The notes under the pieces are model-generated. The model was not told where the DNA came from, made no database searches, and was given only the letters and a program-made list of their open reading frames with translations. A stretch of 64,000 nucleotides of DNA, taken from Clostridiales bacterium (GTDB lineage Bacteria > Bacillota > Clostridia > Oscillospirales > CAG-272). Location: positions 1 through 64,000 of the forward strand of contig JAAVZO010000036.1 of assembly GCA_022791685.1 (NCBI GenBank). Reading direction: 5' to 3'. Shown here piece by piece: positions 1 through 8,351 of this stretch; within the stretch, counting starts at the first letter, position 1; each line of letters starts with the position of its first letter. The translations under genes and the position numbers were made by a program.

Positions 1-249
1 CAGCTTGATCGTACCGTCGCCGTGCGGTGCAATGGCATGAAAACGGATATCGTATATGATCGTTCCTTCATTTACAGACGCGTCGTCATTCGGCATACCT
101 GTGATTTTATTGCTGTTCGTCTGATTCGGCATAACAGCGACTGTGCCGATTTCGGGTGTGCCTTCGATATACTTTTCCTCGATATCCTTTACATCGCAAT
201 CTTTGTATTCTTCCTCCCCAATGTCTGCATTTCGTTTCATATATATCAT
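1..249 (-). CDS. PD-(D/E)XK nuclease family transposase, N-terminal part (runs off window)
   Basis: The frame runs off the left edge, so only about 83 residues are visible. They contain the stretch EEYKDCDVKDIEEKYIEGT, followed by a GTIIYDIRF strand and IAPHGDGTIKL. This is the N-terminal signature of the Rpn/PD-(D/E)XK transposase family, where the YDIRF strand carries a catalytic Asp; the ExQ part lies outside. The start at 249 is chosen because GAAGGA (256-261) sits 6 nt upstream. Family members usually have some 25-30 more residues before EEYKDC, and the upstream in-frame codons do not resemble them, so this copy looks N-terminally shortened. It is the only mobile-element protein in the window. 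Whether it is functional cannot be judged. Confidence 0.72.
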   Translation of the reverse strand, partial: MIYMKRNADIGEEEYKDCDVKDIEEKYIEGTPEIGTVAVMPNQTNSNKITGMPNDDASVNEGTIIYDIRFHAIAPHGDGTIKL

Positions 250-715
250 ACCATATCCTTCGCATACTTTCAAGTACCTTTTGTAAATTATTTGCCCACC
301 TATTGTGGTACGATTGGAAATATCCTTACAGAGTATCTTGAACCCGACCTCGCCGAACAAAATTATGACACCGGAGTCCGAAAGGTTTTCGATGATCTAT
401 ATGCTACCGCAGCATCATATTACGGCTATTGCGGTGAGAATGAGCAATAGCCGACCAACAGATATCCGCAAAGCAGCGGTAACTGCTGTTCAAGATGTCT
501 ATTTGGTTGGCTGCTTGGCAATAGCTTCAACAATCATCGATGTCCACCTCGCGGAGGCGGTGCAGAACAACGTAAATAAGCTGCTGAGTCCATTTTCATA
601 AATGAAATGTATAACGGTAACAAGGATATACTAAGGTGCGTTGCAGAGATATCACTGTTAACACACAGCTCGTCTCGTTAATAATTCATATAGTAATAAA
701 CAAACATCAAAAATA
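250..715. other. Unassigned stretch between transposase fragment and MATE terminator
   Basis: About 470 bases hold no gene I can support. A plus-strand open frame (305-601) and several minus-strand fragments cross it, but none has a convincing ribosome binding site or recognisable family. A hairpin with the arms CCACCTC and GAGGCGG lies near 542-558. The stretch may be remains of the mobile element or of a decayed gene. Confidence 0.4.
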
Positions 716-756
716 AAACCGTTCGATACTTTTAAATAACGAACGGTTTCTTTTTG
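716..756. terminator. Bidirectional terminator after the MATE gene
   Basis: A perfect 10-bp stem (716-725 with 740-749, AAACCGTTCG) encloses a 14-nt loop. A T-rich tract follows on both strands. It lies just downstream of the minus-strand MATE stop codon. Confidence 0.8.
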
Positions 757-770
757 TACTTACAGCAAGT

Positions 771-2189
771 CTAATAAAACTTTTTAAATTGCTGCGAGCG
801 GCACCAAGCTAAAAGCGTATATGAAACTGCAGCGACAGCCTGAGTCACCGGGTAAATTATCATCAGCGAGCCAAGTGTCTGATAGTTCGGAAATACAGCA
901 AATATCCAAAAAAGACGCACTCCACAAACTCCAACAACAGATACCAGCGCAGGTATGAGCGTGTAACCGTAGCCTTGAAGTCCGCCTGACATAATGTCCA
1001 TAATACTCTGCACAAATTTGAATATGACGGTATATTTCATCCGTGCCATAGCAATTTCGATAACAGCTGCGTCAACGACAAATATTCGAAGCAGTCTGTG
1101 CCCGAATATGTATACCGCGCTGCTGAGCACTACCGTCACAGATACGCAAAGCAATAACGCCGTTTTTATAATCTTTACACAGCGGTCATATTGATTTGCA
1201 CCGTAATTTTGGCTGACAGCAGTGGTGACAGCCTGAGCAAAGGCGTTTCCTATAAATTGAAGGTATATCTCTACATTGACCGCTGCACTTGATGCTGATA
1301 CAGTATCGGTACCTAAGCTGTTTATCGCCGACTGAGTACAGACGTTAGAAATTGAAAATACCGAACCGAGAAATCCGGAAGGCAAGCCTATTTTAGCAAG
1401 CTTCCAAAATATTTTCCGGTCTATTCCGAGTTTATTCGGATAAAGGCGAATAAACTCATTCTCCCTCATAAGCAGCAATATCAGCAGTGCAGAGCTGATT
1501 CCGCTTGAGATGACCGTTGCCCAAGCAACACCGGATACGCCCAGGTTAAGTACAAGAACCAAAAACAAGTTAAGTCCAATATTGACTGCGCCACCTATCG
1601 ACAGACAGTATAGAGGCTTTTTGGTATCACCGCAGCTTCTGAAAATAGCCGAACTGAAATTATTCAGCATCAAGAATGGCATTCCTATAAAATACACTCT
1701 TAAATATTCTGAAGACAGCCCGATTATATCCTCCGGTACGAGCATAAGCTTGAGCAGAGGCCTTGCCAAAAATAGTCCTGCAATACCTATAATAACTCCG
1801 CTTATCAGTGCGACTGTTATCGCAGTATGTACTGTATCTGCGGCTCTTTTTTTGTTCCCCTGCCCTACATATTGCGCCGCGACAACATTAGCAGCATTTG
1901 ACAGTCCGACAAAAAATTCTATGAAAAGATTTATAAGCGGTGTTGTTCCACCTACCGCGGCGAGCGCTTCCTTTCCGACAAATCGTCCGACTACCGCTGT
2001 ATCCGCTGAGTGAAATAGCTGCTGTATAATGCTCGCCACTGCAATAGGAAGAACAAACAGCAGCATTTTTTTACAAAGCGGTCCTTCGGTGAACAAGATT
2101 TTATCTGTTCGTTTGGCTTTTAACGAACTTGACAATTGACTAATTTTCCGCACCAATCCATGCCTTACTGAATTTATCAATTTCGGCAT
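771..2189 (-). CDS. MATE family multidrug/sodium efflux protein
   Basis: A 472-residue integral membrane protein with about twelve hydrophobic segments. Near the N-terminus it has the MATE pattern GPL, then LLFVLPIAVASIIQQLF and HSADTAVVGRFVG, and this half is repeated with a related C-terminal half. Family members export cationic drugs or metabolites in exchange for Na+ or H+; the substrate here is unknown. It is the last gene of the AraC - glycosidase-like - lipoprotein operon and overlaps the lipoprotein gene. The ATG at 2189 has no visible ribosome binding site. A GTG at 2153, with TAAGG 9 nt upstream and an overlap of only 14 nt, may be the real start. Why a MATE protein closes a sugar-type operon without ABC permeases is unclear. 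Confidence 0.85.
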   Translation of the reverse strand: MPKLINSVRHGLVRKISQLSSSLKAKRTDKILFTEGPLCKKMLLFVLPIAVASIIQQLFHSADTAVVGRFVGKEALAAVGGTTPLINLFIEFFVGLSNAANVVAAQYVGQGNKKRAADTVHTAITVALISGVIIGIAGLFLARPLLKLMLVPEDIIGLSSEYLRVYFIGMPFLMLNNFSSAIFRSCGDTKKPLYCLSIGGAVNIGLNLFLVLVLNLGVSGVAWATVISSGISSALLILLLMRENEFIRLYPNKLGIDRKIFWKLAKIGLPSGFLGSVFSISNVCTQSAINSLGTDTVSASSAAVNVEIYLQFIGNAFAQAVTTAVSQNYGANQYDRCVKIIKTALLLCVSVTVVLSSAVYIFGHRLLRIFVVDAAVIEIAMARMKYTVIFKFVQSIMDIMSGGLQGYGYTLIPALVSVVGVCGVRLFWIFAVFPNYQTLGSLMIIYPVTQAVAAVSYTLLAWCRSQQFKKFY

Positions 2190-3594
2190 TCATAGTATCA
2201 GTTATACTTGTGATAGCTGAAATATATGCGCCATCCTTGAAAATCGCCTTTGCTATCTGATTCATACAGCCGCCAAACTCCATGAACGAATTGAAATCAA
2301 GATATATAGAATCTATTATTGTATCTAACATGACCGAGTCCTTTTCATTGCGTACACCCTTGACTTTCATAGCCATATCATACGCTACCGGACGCAGCAT
2401 ATCCCTCGACATATATGCCATTACCTCCATTATGAAGCCGGCACGTTCGGTATCAGCATTAGCTGGAATACAAACAAACGCATTCATCCAGGTATTGACA
2501 AGACTGCGATAATTCTCCTGACTCTCGTCATATTTCGGAAGAGGCAGCATGATATAGTTAGAGTTCATATCACGGTAACGTGTATAGCCAGAGCTTGCAT
2601 AGTGCATAAGAAATACAACACGGTCATTCTTGAATGCGTCGTGGAGTGCGTTGTTATCCTTTCTTGGAGCTTTCGAGAGCACCTTAGACAGCTTTTCTAC
2701 TACGTTTATCGCTTTTTCACTGTTCAAATCAATATAAAGCTCACCATTATCATTGATTGAGCTCAGATTTACCCCGGATGCTACCATAAAGGAAGCCGCA
2801 GTCAGTCCATTATCTTCATTTAAGATACCGAAAAAATCGTCATCGGCATACAGGGTGCCGTCATTGTTTAAATCGCGATCAAGCTCTCCCGCAAGCTGAT
2901 TCAACATATCAAGCGTCCATGTGCCATTTTCGACAGCAGAATAAATATCATCCTTCGATATCTTATACTCCTCAAGCAGCGTTTCATTCGCATAATAGCA
3001 GGCTGGTGCGCGGTATGATATCGGTGAGATGTCACCGGTAGTGTAGTACATCTTGCCGTCGATACGGCAGTTTTCATAAATAAGCTTACTCCACCACTGC
3101 TCGTCAAGAGACAGCTCATTTATCGCTGCAAGGTCGGCAAGTATGCCCTCGGTAGCAAGCGGACCTATGCTTGTTGGTATGACAGAGAAAAACAAATCGT
3201 ATGCTTTTTCATCAGACATCACCGACTTGCGCAAAAGCTGAGCACGCTCTGAGGCGCTGCTTCCCGAAAGATACTCGAAATTGATATTATATTTTTCGGA
3301 AATTATCTTATTGCGTTCTGCTACTTTATCGTTTACCATATCGCCTTCAAGCGTTTCGTCCGGATGATTGACGTTGATATTCCCCATATCATCAAGAATA
3401 ACAAAGGTTTCACCTCCGAAATCACGCTCGCCAAGCTCTGCTATACGATCCTTAGTCGATATTACTGTAGATTCATTAGTAATATTTTCGGTATCAGTCG
3501 TTTCATTAGAAGAACCCTCTGACGTATTGGAGCAGGACGATGCGGTAAGAAGTGCAAGCAGCAATGCAAAAATCGAATAAGTACGATGTTTCAT
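2140..3594 (-). CDS. Extracellular solute-binding lipoprotein (ABC sugar-binding type)
   Basis: A 484-residue secreted lipoprotein. It has a hydrophobic signal ending in LTASSC (lipobox Cys about residue 21), then a Ser/Thr/Asn/Glu-rich linker to about residue 48, then an alpha/beta substrate-binding fold with the large-ligand type pattern (KYNINFEYLSG, YDLFFSV, GDISPISYRAPACYYANETLLEEY, GTWTLDML). A DLNNDG loop near residue 240 looks like a calcium site. It should bind a carbohydrate outside the membrane. No cognate permease or ATPase genes lie nearby, so it must share a transporter encoded elsewhere or act as a sensor. It lies between the glycosidase-like gene (55-nt gap) and the MATE gene. 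Confidence 0.85.
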   Translation of the reverse strand: MKHRTYSIFALLLALLTASSCSNTSEGSSNETTDTENITNESTVISTKDRIAELGERDFGGETFVILDDMGNINVNHPDETLEGDMVNDKVAERNKIISEKYNINFEYLSGSSASERAQLLRKSVMSDEKAYDLFFSVIPTSIGPLATEGILADLAAINELSLDEQWWSKLIYENCRIDGKMYYTTGDISPISYRAPACYYANETLLEEYKISKDDIYSAVENGTWTLDMLNQLAGELDRDLNNDGTLYADDDFFGILNEDNGLTAASFMVASGVNLSSINDNGELYIDLNSEKAINVVEKLSKVLSKAPRKDNNALHDAFKNDRVVFLMHYASSGYTRYRDMNSNYIMLPLPKYDESQENYRSLVNTWMNAFVCIPANADTERAGFIMEVMAYMSRDMLRPVAYDMAMKVKGVRNEKDSVMLDTIIDSIYLDFNSFMEFGGCMNQIAKAIFKDGAYISAITSITDTMNAEIDKFSKAWIGAEN

Positions 3595-3649
3595 AATTTA
3601 TTCCTTCTTTCTATAATTTTTAATATTAGTTCACTTATAAAATTACTGA

Positions 3650-5608
3650 TTAATCGTTATAACCAAACGCATTGTTCAAATCATTAAGATACAGCGCGTC
3701 ATATAACACAAGGTCTTGGTCATTCGACCATGGGTCGAGGAATTCCCCTCTCTTGCCGTCGAGACGATAAGGATAAACGCAGGCAGCTGACCCTCGTCCA
3801 TCATCAGATATAAGGCACATACAATTTCGTATACACTCCTCTGCTCTATCTATCCATTCATTTTCGCCCGAAAGTCTTCCGTACGCGATATATGCGCGAG
3901 CAGTCAGACAGCTAAGGTGGTGAGGCAGAGTGTCACCAAAAATTCTGTTTTTGCCAAACCAATAGTCGTCCCAGAAGCGTATCGCGACTTCGTTAAGATG
4001 AAAGCTTGGCTGGTGTCCGGAAAAACGTTCAAGACAGGCAAGATGCTCTTTTGCCTTTGCAGCGTAATAGTCTTTATTTTCGCAGAGCAGTCCCATCTCA
4101 GAAATATGTGTTACCGCCGGGGTCACTATAGTCTGCTCGTAATTTACTTCATGCTTCGGATATGATGTGCCGTTGCTTATTATATTATCAACATGAGTGT
4201 GGAAAAGCTCCAGCATTCGCTCACCGTCAGCTTTTCTGTTCGACATGGAGAAGGCTCGCATTACCTTGTCAATTGCAATGCCATTAGCATAGCACTTTTC
4301 CCCGCCTACGCTGTAATAATTTTCAGCAAGCTTTAATATATGCGAAAGATAAGACTCGTCGTGGGTCAAAAAATACATCTCAGCAAAAAGAAGCATAACT
4401 CCCGGCGCATTGTATAACCTGATAAGGTCACGGTTTTTGCCAATATTATTATATACTTCGCCGGTCTCCTCATCATAAAACTCGCGGAAAACAAATTTTA
4501 TGAATCGGTCAATTGCCGCGCGCACTTCAGTGTCATTTCGATATTGTAAATATTTTATAAGCAGAAACGGTATATTCAGACGTTCGCGGCAGGCATTGTG
4601 GTCGGGATTTCTGTAGTCGAAATACATACTGTCATATTCATTGTCGTAAATTAGGAAAGCGCCGTAAAGCGGACTTTCTGGGTCTAAGCACTGCTGCTCT
4701 CGTACTATGAACCGCACGCGCCGTTCGAGAAGCTCGTCAAATGGTATCTTCACCATCACATCAGCCCACGTACTGTTTTCGCCCGATTTTACTATAAAGC
4801 GGTACTCACCGGGCAAGGCAGGAGTGTAATTAAGTATATATTCATCACCGTCAGGAACAGCGCAGATCTTTTCTCCTCGGCAAAGTATTTCGGGCGTATC
4901 ACTACATTTCACAGTCAGCTTTATGCTTTCACCCATAAAAATCGTGCAGCGCTCAGCTTTGACATTGATATAGCGCTCATAGCCGGAAAGCTTTGAAATA
5001 AAATCATTCTTTCCGGAATGACGGAATATTTCCCAGCTAAACGTATAGCTCTCACCGCTTTTGAGAAAAAAGCTCGTCGGACATAATATAAAATACCCTC
5101 GGTTATTGCTCTTACAGCCGTCCTGACAGTAGCAGTCAAACGAACCTTCGGTGAAGAAAATACCAAGATTCAGCTTTGAATTGCCCATTCGCAGCGCATT
5201 TATCCATGCTGTATCATGCCCGCACCAGATGTGAGTATTACAATGCCGCACCATACATTCATCAGCGCTCGTATATCGGTCATTTAACGGAAACTCTATC
5301 CCGAAATTGTCTCGATTGACACAAATCACCGTCTCGGAAATATTAGTGAGAATGCAGGTCTCTATAAAATTTCCGTTATCTGCATAGCTGCGTTTGAAGC
5401 AAACAGAAAGCTGCGTATCATCAAAAACGCTTGATGAAATGTTATTATCCAAATCACACGATACAAGCTTCATCTTACGACCGTGTATTCTGCCCCACAG
5501 CCCGCCTTCAGCGCACCAGTTCATTTCGTGCTTATCATCAGGCATACATATTGATTTTATGCACCCAGTGCTTTCGTCTACAGCAATATTGAAATTTTTA
5601 TTAGTCAT
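3650..5608 (-). CDS. Putative six-hairpin glycosidase-like protein
   Basis: About 652 residues, cytoplasmic (no signal peptide). The N-terminal 300 residues look like beta-sandwich modules. The C-terminal half (from about 330) is helical with repeated aromatic and acidic patterns such as HNACRERLNIPFLLIKYL, FVFREFYDEETGEVYNNIG and FLDPWSNDQDLVLYDALY, suggesting an (alpha/alpha)6 barrel of the six-hairpin glycosidase superfamily. I cannot name a GH family, and the catalytic acids are not identified. The start at 5608 is chosen because AAAGGAGA lies 9 nt upstream; an ATG 39 nt earlier lies inside araC and has no such site. The gene overlaps araC by 8 nt, indicating translational coupling. It probably processes the sugar taken up via the downstream lipoprotein. 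Confidence 0.65.
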   Translation of the reverse strand: MTNKNFNIAVDESTGCIKSICMPDDKHEMNWCAEGGLWGRIHGRKMKLVSCDLDNNISSSVFDDTQLSVCFKRSYADNGNFIETCILTNISETVICVNRDNFGIEFPLNDRYTSADECMVRHCNTHIWCGHDTAWINALRMGNSKLNLGIFFTEGSFDCYCQDGCKSNNRGYFILCPTSFFLKSGESYTFSWEIFRHSGKNDFISKLSGYERYINVKAERCTIFMGESIKLTVKCSDTPEILCRGEKICAVPDGDEYILNYTPALPGEYRFIVKSGENSTWADVMVKIPFDELLERRVRFIVREQQCLDPESPLYGAFLIYDNEYDSMYFDYRNPDHNACRERLNIPFLLIKYLQYRNDTEVRAAIDRFIKFVFREFYDEETGEVYNNIGKNRDLIRLYNAPGVMLLFAEMYFLTHDESYLSHILKLAENYYSVGGEKCYANGIAIDKVMRAFSMSNRKADGERMLELFHTHVDNIISNGTSYPKHEVNYEQTIVTPAVTHISEMGLLCENKDYYAAKAKEHLACLERFSGHQPSFHLNEVAIRFWDDYWFGKNRIFGDTLPHHLSCLTARAYIAYGRLSGENEWIDRAEECIRNCMCLISDDGRGSAACVYPYRLDGKRGEFLDPWSNDQDLVLYDALYLNDLNNAFGYND

Positions 5609-6554
5609 TGCAAAACATCTCCTTTTGTTCAGCCTCGTCAATTGCAATTTTCATGAATTTCCGCCTGTAATCTGATGGAGACAAACCTTCAATTTGTCTG
5701 AACATGCGGCTGAAATAATGTACGCTCTCAAATCCAATGTCAGCAGCAATATCACCTATCGCCATACTCGACGCGCGCAGCTTAGCCTTTGCATATTGTA
5801 TTCTGACAATGTTGCGGTATCGGAAAATAGTGCATCCCATTACCTTTCTAAAGACACGGTTAGCGTGATTGAAGGTCAGATAAAATTGTCCCTCAATATT
5901 CTCACCAGAAATCGGCTCGGCACAGTGGCTCTCGATGTATTCGGCTATTCTTCGTGCAGTATCGTAGTTTTTCTCAGGCTTGCTGTCACCGCAGTATGAC
6001 TTATTCATAAAGCTTGACTCGAGTTTTATAAATATCGACGCGACTGCACTCGACAACTCGAGACGTTTCTCTGGTTCCTTATGACTTGTATTGAGAATGT
6101 TATTTTGCAGCGTAGCAGTGATATTCTCGAAAAGTTCAGTATCATTGATATGGCTCGCCTGCCGTATCAATACATTAAGAAAATCGTAGCATCTCGGACT
6201 GAATGTATCTGTGCGCATACAAAGCTCACGCTTGCTTCTAAGCTGCTCAGAATATTCGTCATCGGAAAGCTCAACAGCTCTAATGCGCTCGGAATTGAAG
6301 TGTACATAATAGTATTCGCAAAAGCCGCACTCAACAGGTGCCTGATAATCGTCCTTATAGAACAAATATATATCACCCGGAGTCAGTTCTATCACATCGT
6401 CGTTAGCTCGAAGTCTCAGACTGCCATTTGTCACTACATAAAGTACATACTCATTAAGTCTGCGAGTCCTATGAAGCTGTGGAGGAATTAGAGTCTCTTT
6501 GCCAAGCAGCACTATTTTTATCAATTCATTCAAATCAATTTGAAAATATTTCAT
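5601..6554 (-). CDS. AraC family transcriptional regulator
   Basis: A 317-residue regulator. The N-terminal cupin-like sensor domain covers about residues 15-150 (LTPGDIYLFYKDDYQAPV, then YYYVHF). The C-terminal double helix-turn-helix of the AraC/XylS type covers about 205-305; its second half reads IGDIAADIGFESVHYFSRMF followed by SPSDYRRKF, the canonical signature. It is the first gene of the minus-strand operon and probably activates it in response to a sugar bound by the cupin domain. The ATG at 6554 begins MKYFQIDL. No operator was identified. Upstream lie about 365 nt with AT-rich sequence and structured elements. Confidence 0.9.
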   Translation of the reverse strand: MKYFQIDLNELIKIVLLGKETLIPPQLHRTRRLNEYVLYVVTNGSLRLRANDDVIELTPGDIYLFYKDDYQAPVECGFCEYYYVHFNSERIRAVELSDDEYSEQLRSKRELCMRTDTFSPRCYDFLNVLIRQASHINDTELFENITATLQNNILNTSHKEPEKRLELSSAVASIFIKLESSFMNKSYCGDSKPEKNYDTARRIAEYIESHCAEPISGENIEGQFYLTFNHANRVFRKVMGCTIFRYRNIVRIQYAKAKLRASSMAIGDIAADIGFESVHYFSRMFRQIEGLSPSDYRRKFMKIAIDEAEQKEMFCND

Positions 6555-6920
6555 ATATTTAAAGTTCCATCATTTAAATTTTTATAAGTCTTAACTTGTA
6601 TGCTTTAATATTATATCACCATTATGTAATGATGTAAATACATATTTTCAGCAATATGTATACAAAATCGGCTTTTTAAGCTGTACGTATAGTCCGTGCT
6701 TTTTCAACACTTCGCGTGACAAAAAACGCTTTTATTAAATTATGCAATAATTCTTTTTTCTGGAGTAAGTAATACGCTTCCTCCGCACATAGTAAATATC
6801 CCCCGGCAAACCGGGAGCTTTACATAGACGGGCGTAGCCTTTCCGTACCCCAGCCTAACCGGTGGGCTTAATACAAGCAAGACCGGTTTCGGAATTTCCG
6901 AAACCGGTCTGTATGCAGCT
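6555..6920. other. Intergenic region with palindromic elements
   Basis: The araC-proximal 200 nt are AT-rich and hold no obvious gene. The remainder contains a small hairpin (CCCGG 6802-6806, CCGGG 6811-6815) embedded in a GC-rich block up to about 6872, and then the strong hairpin listed separately. The GC-rich block is unlike its surroundings and may be a repeat or a structured RNA. Confidence 0.5.
6880..6910 (-). terminator. Strong hairpin downstream of pspC
   Basis: A perfect 14-bp stem (AGACCGGTTTCGGA at 6880-6893 with its complement at 6897-6910) has a 3-nt loop. It lies about 10 nt past the minus-strand pspC stop codon. The following tract on the minus strand is only moderately T-rich. 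Confidence 0.6.
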
Positions 6921-7112
6921 TTACATCACATTTGATTTTTTCGGGATAACTATCGAGCATATGATATATGCAAGAATTCCACTTCCGCCCGCACAGCAGA
7001 ATATGACCCACGCAAGACGAATCAAAGTCGGATCAACGTTGAAATACTCAGCCACGCCGCCGCAAACTCCATCGACCATCTTGCCCTCTTCAATTTTATA
7101 CAGCTTCTTCAT
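6921..7112 (-). CDS. PspC domain membrane protein
   Basis: A 63-residue protein consisting of one PspC domain: KKLYKIEEGKMVDGVCGGVAEYF, then a hydrophobic segment (about residues 31-57). PspC-like proteins sit in the membrane and take part in envelope stress responses in other bacteria; the role here is inferred only from the domain. The start at 7112 is chosen because GGGGAGAGG lies 8 nt upstream; a longer reading frame extends further but has no such site. It is monocistronic, with its own promoter (7137-7166), and diverges from the response regulator gene. Confidence 0.88.
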   Translation of the reverse strand: MKKLYKIEEGKMVDGVCGGVAEYFNVDPTLIRLAWVIFCCAGGSGILAYIICSIVIPKKSNVM

Positions 7113-7136
7113 GTAACAAACCTCTCCCCAATTTAT

Positions 7137-7166
7137 ATTGTAAAAATTTAGCACCCATGCTGTCAA
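7137..7166 (-). promoter_or_regulatory. Sigma-A promoter of pspC
   Basis: On the minus strand TTGACA (7161-7166) and TACAAT (7137-7142) are separated by 18 nt. The expected transcript start leaves a leader of about 20 nt. Confidence 0.7.
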
Positions 7167-7344
7167 TACTACTATATCATAAACCGGCGGAAAAATCAAG
7201 TAGTGAAATATAAATATCGCAATTTTTCGCACACTTGTATATGGCGCGGATTTGAATAATATCAGTACAGCATTCATGATTTCGACAACAAGCATTCGAT
7301 GCGCGGAAATTTGTTACTATTTTGAAAATTGTTGCGTTTTTCTA

Positions 7345-7373
7345 TTGCAATTTGCACCGAAATGTTATATAAT
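7345..7373 (+). promoter_or_regulatory. Sigma-A promoter of the response regulator gene
   Basis: TTGCAA (7345-7350) and TATAAT (7368-7373) are separated by 17 nt. The leader to the start codon is about 113 nt. Confidence 0.78.
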
Positions 7374-7492
7374 GAATATGGTCAATTTTATAACGAATTT
7401 CATAATTTCAGTTTTAAGCGTAAATTACCGCATTTTGGAAGCTCTCCGAAATGTTAGTATTTAAATATCGTATAAATCAGGAGGAAACTATA

Positions 7493-8182
7493 ATGGCAAC
7501 AAAAATTCTTGTCGTTGATGATGATCTTAACATATGCGACCTGCTCCGTCTCTATTTCGAGAACGAGGGCTATGAGGTCAAAACAGCCAATGACGGCGCA
7601 GAGGGTATAAACTTCTTCAAGATGTATGAGCCCGACCTTGTTCTGCTCGACATTATGCTTCCTAAAAAGGACGGCTGGCAGGTATGCCGCGAGATACGCG
7701 AGATCTCGTCTAAGCCGATAATCATGCTCACCGCTAAGGGTGAAGTATTTGATAAGGTGCTCGGACTTGAGCTCGGCGCTGATGACTTCATGGTCAAGCC
7801 TTTCGAGACTAAAGAGCTTTCCGCTCGCGTAAAGGCAGTTCTTCGCCGCTACTCTGCACACGACAATCAGAGCGATGATGAGACAATAAAGTTCGACAAT
7901 ATCGAGATCAGCCGTCAGAAGTATGAATTAAAGCTCAACGGCAAATCGGTAGATATCCCCCCGAAGGAACTCGAACTGCTCTACTTCCTTGCATCAAACT
8001 ACAACCGCGTATTCACACGCGACCAGCTGCTTGACAAGGTATGGGGCTTCGATTATCTCGGCGACTCGCGCACCGTTGACGTACACGTAAAGCGTCTGCG
8101 TGAAAAGCTTGAGGGCGTTTCGGACAAGTGGATACTTAAGACCGTATGGGGCGTAGGCTACAAATTCGAGCTGCTTCAGTAA
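7493..8182 (+). CDS. OmpR/PhoB family response regulator
   Basis: A 229-residue DNA-binding response regulator. The receiver domain spans residues 3-120 with the acidic pocket D9/D10, phospho-acceptor D53 (VLLDIMLP), T80 and K102 (VKPFE). The winged-helix domain of the OmpR type spans about 130-228 (PPKELELLYFLASN, RDQLLDKVWGFDYLGDSRT, VDVHVKRLREKL, TVWGVGYKFE). The start at 7493 has GGAGG 8 nt upstream. The histidine kinase gene follows 169 nt later, but a terminator and a second promoter lie between them. Targets are not evident; the adjacent PDZ or PspC genes are possible. Confidence 0.93.
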   Translation: MATKILVVDDDLNICDLLRLYFENEGYEVKTANDGAEGINFFKMYEPDLVLLDIMLPKKDGWQVCREIREISSKPIIMLTAKGEVFDKVLGLELGADDFMVKPFETKELSARVKAVLRRYSAHDNQSDDETIKFDNIEISRQKYELKLNGKSVDIPPKELELLYFLASNYNRVFTRDQLLDKVWGFDYLGDSRTVDVHVKRLREKLEGVSDKWILKTVWGVGYKFELLQ

Positions 8183-8233
8183 TAGACCGCTATGATAATC
8201 TCGGTTAAAATTAGGTTATCAATAGGTCTAATA
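8180..8233. repeat. Palindromic repeat, copy 1 (short form)
   Basis: The left arm TAATAGACC..GATAATCT (8180-8201) pairs with AGGTTATC..GGTCTAATA (8213-8233). It is the shortest member of the family seen at 41983, 52100 and 52653, lacks the inner stem, and begins in the stop codon of the response regulator gene. Confidence 0.6.
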
Positions 8234-8240
8234 GACTAAT

Positions 8241-8279
8241 AAATACCGCCGCTGTAGATTTTCTGCGGCGGTATTTTTA
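8241..8279 (+). terminator. Terminator after the response regulator gene
   Basis: A perfect 12-bp stem (AAATACCGCCGC at 8241-8252 with 8265-8276) is followed by T residues. It should uncouple most transcription from the downstream kinase gene. Confidence 0.85.
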
Positions 8280-8287
8280 TAATTCTA

Positions 8288-8316
8288 TTGCACTTTGGAA
8301 TAAATTGTGCTATAAT
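8288..8316 (+). promoter_or_regulatory. Sigma-A promoter of the histidine kinase gene
   Basis: TTGCAC (8288-8293) and TATAAT (8311-8316) are separated by 17 nt, 35 nt before the kinase start codon. Confidence 0.8.
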
Positions 8317-8351
8317 ATACGCATATAAATCTAACAATAAGGAATAAAATA

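Noticed and set aside
305-601. A 98-codon plus-strand frame as a gene
   Set aside because: There is no ribosome binding site and no family I can name, and it runs opposite the upstream end of the transposase frame. It is left as unassigned.
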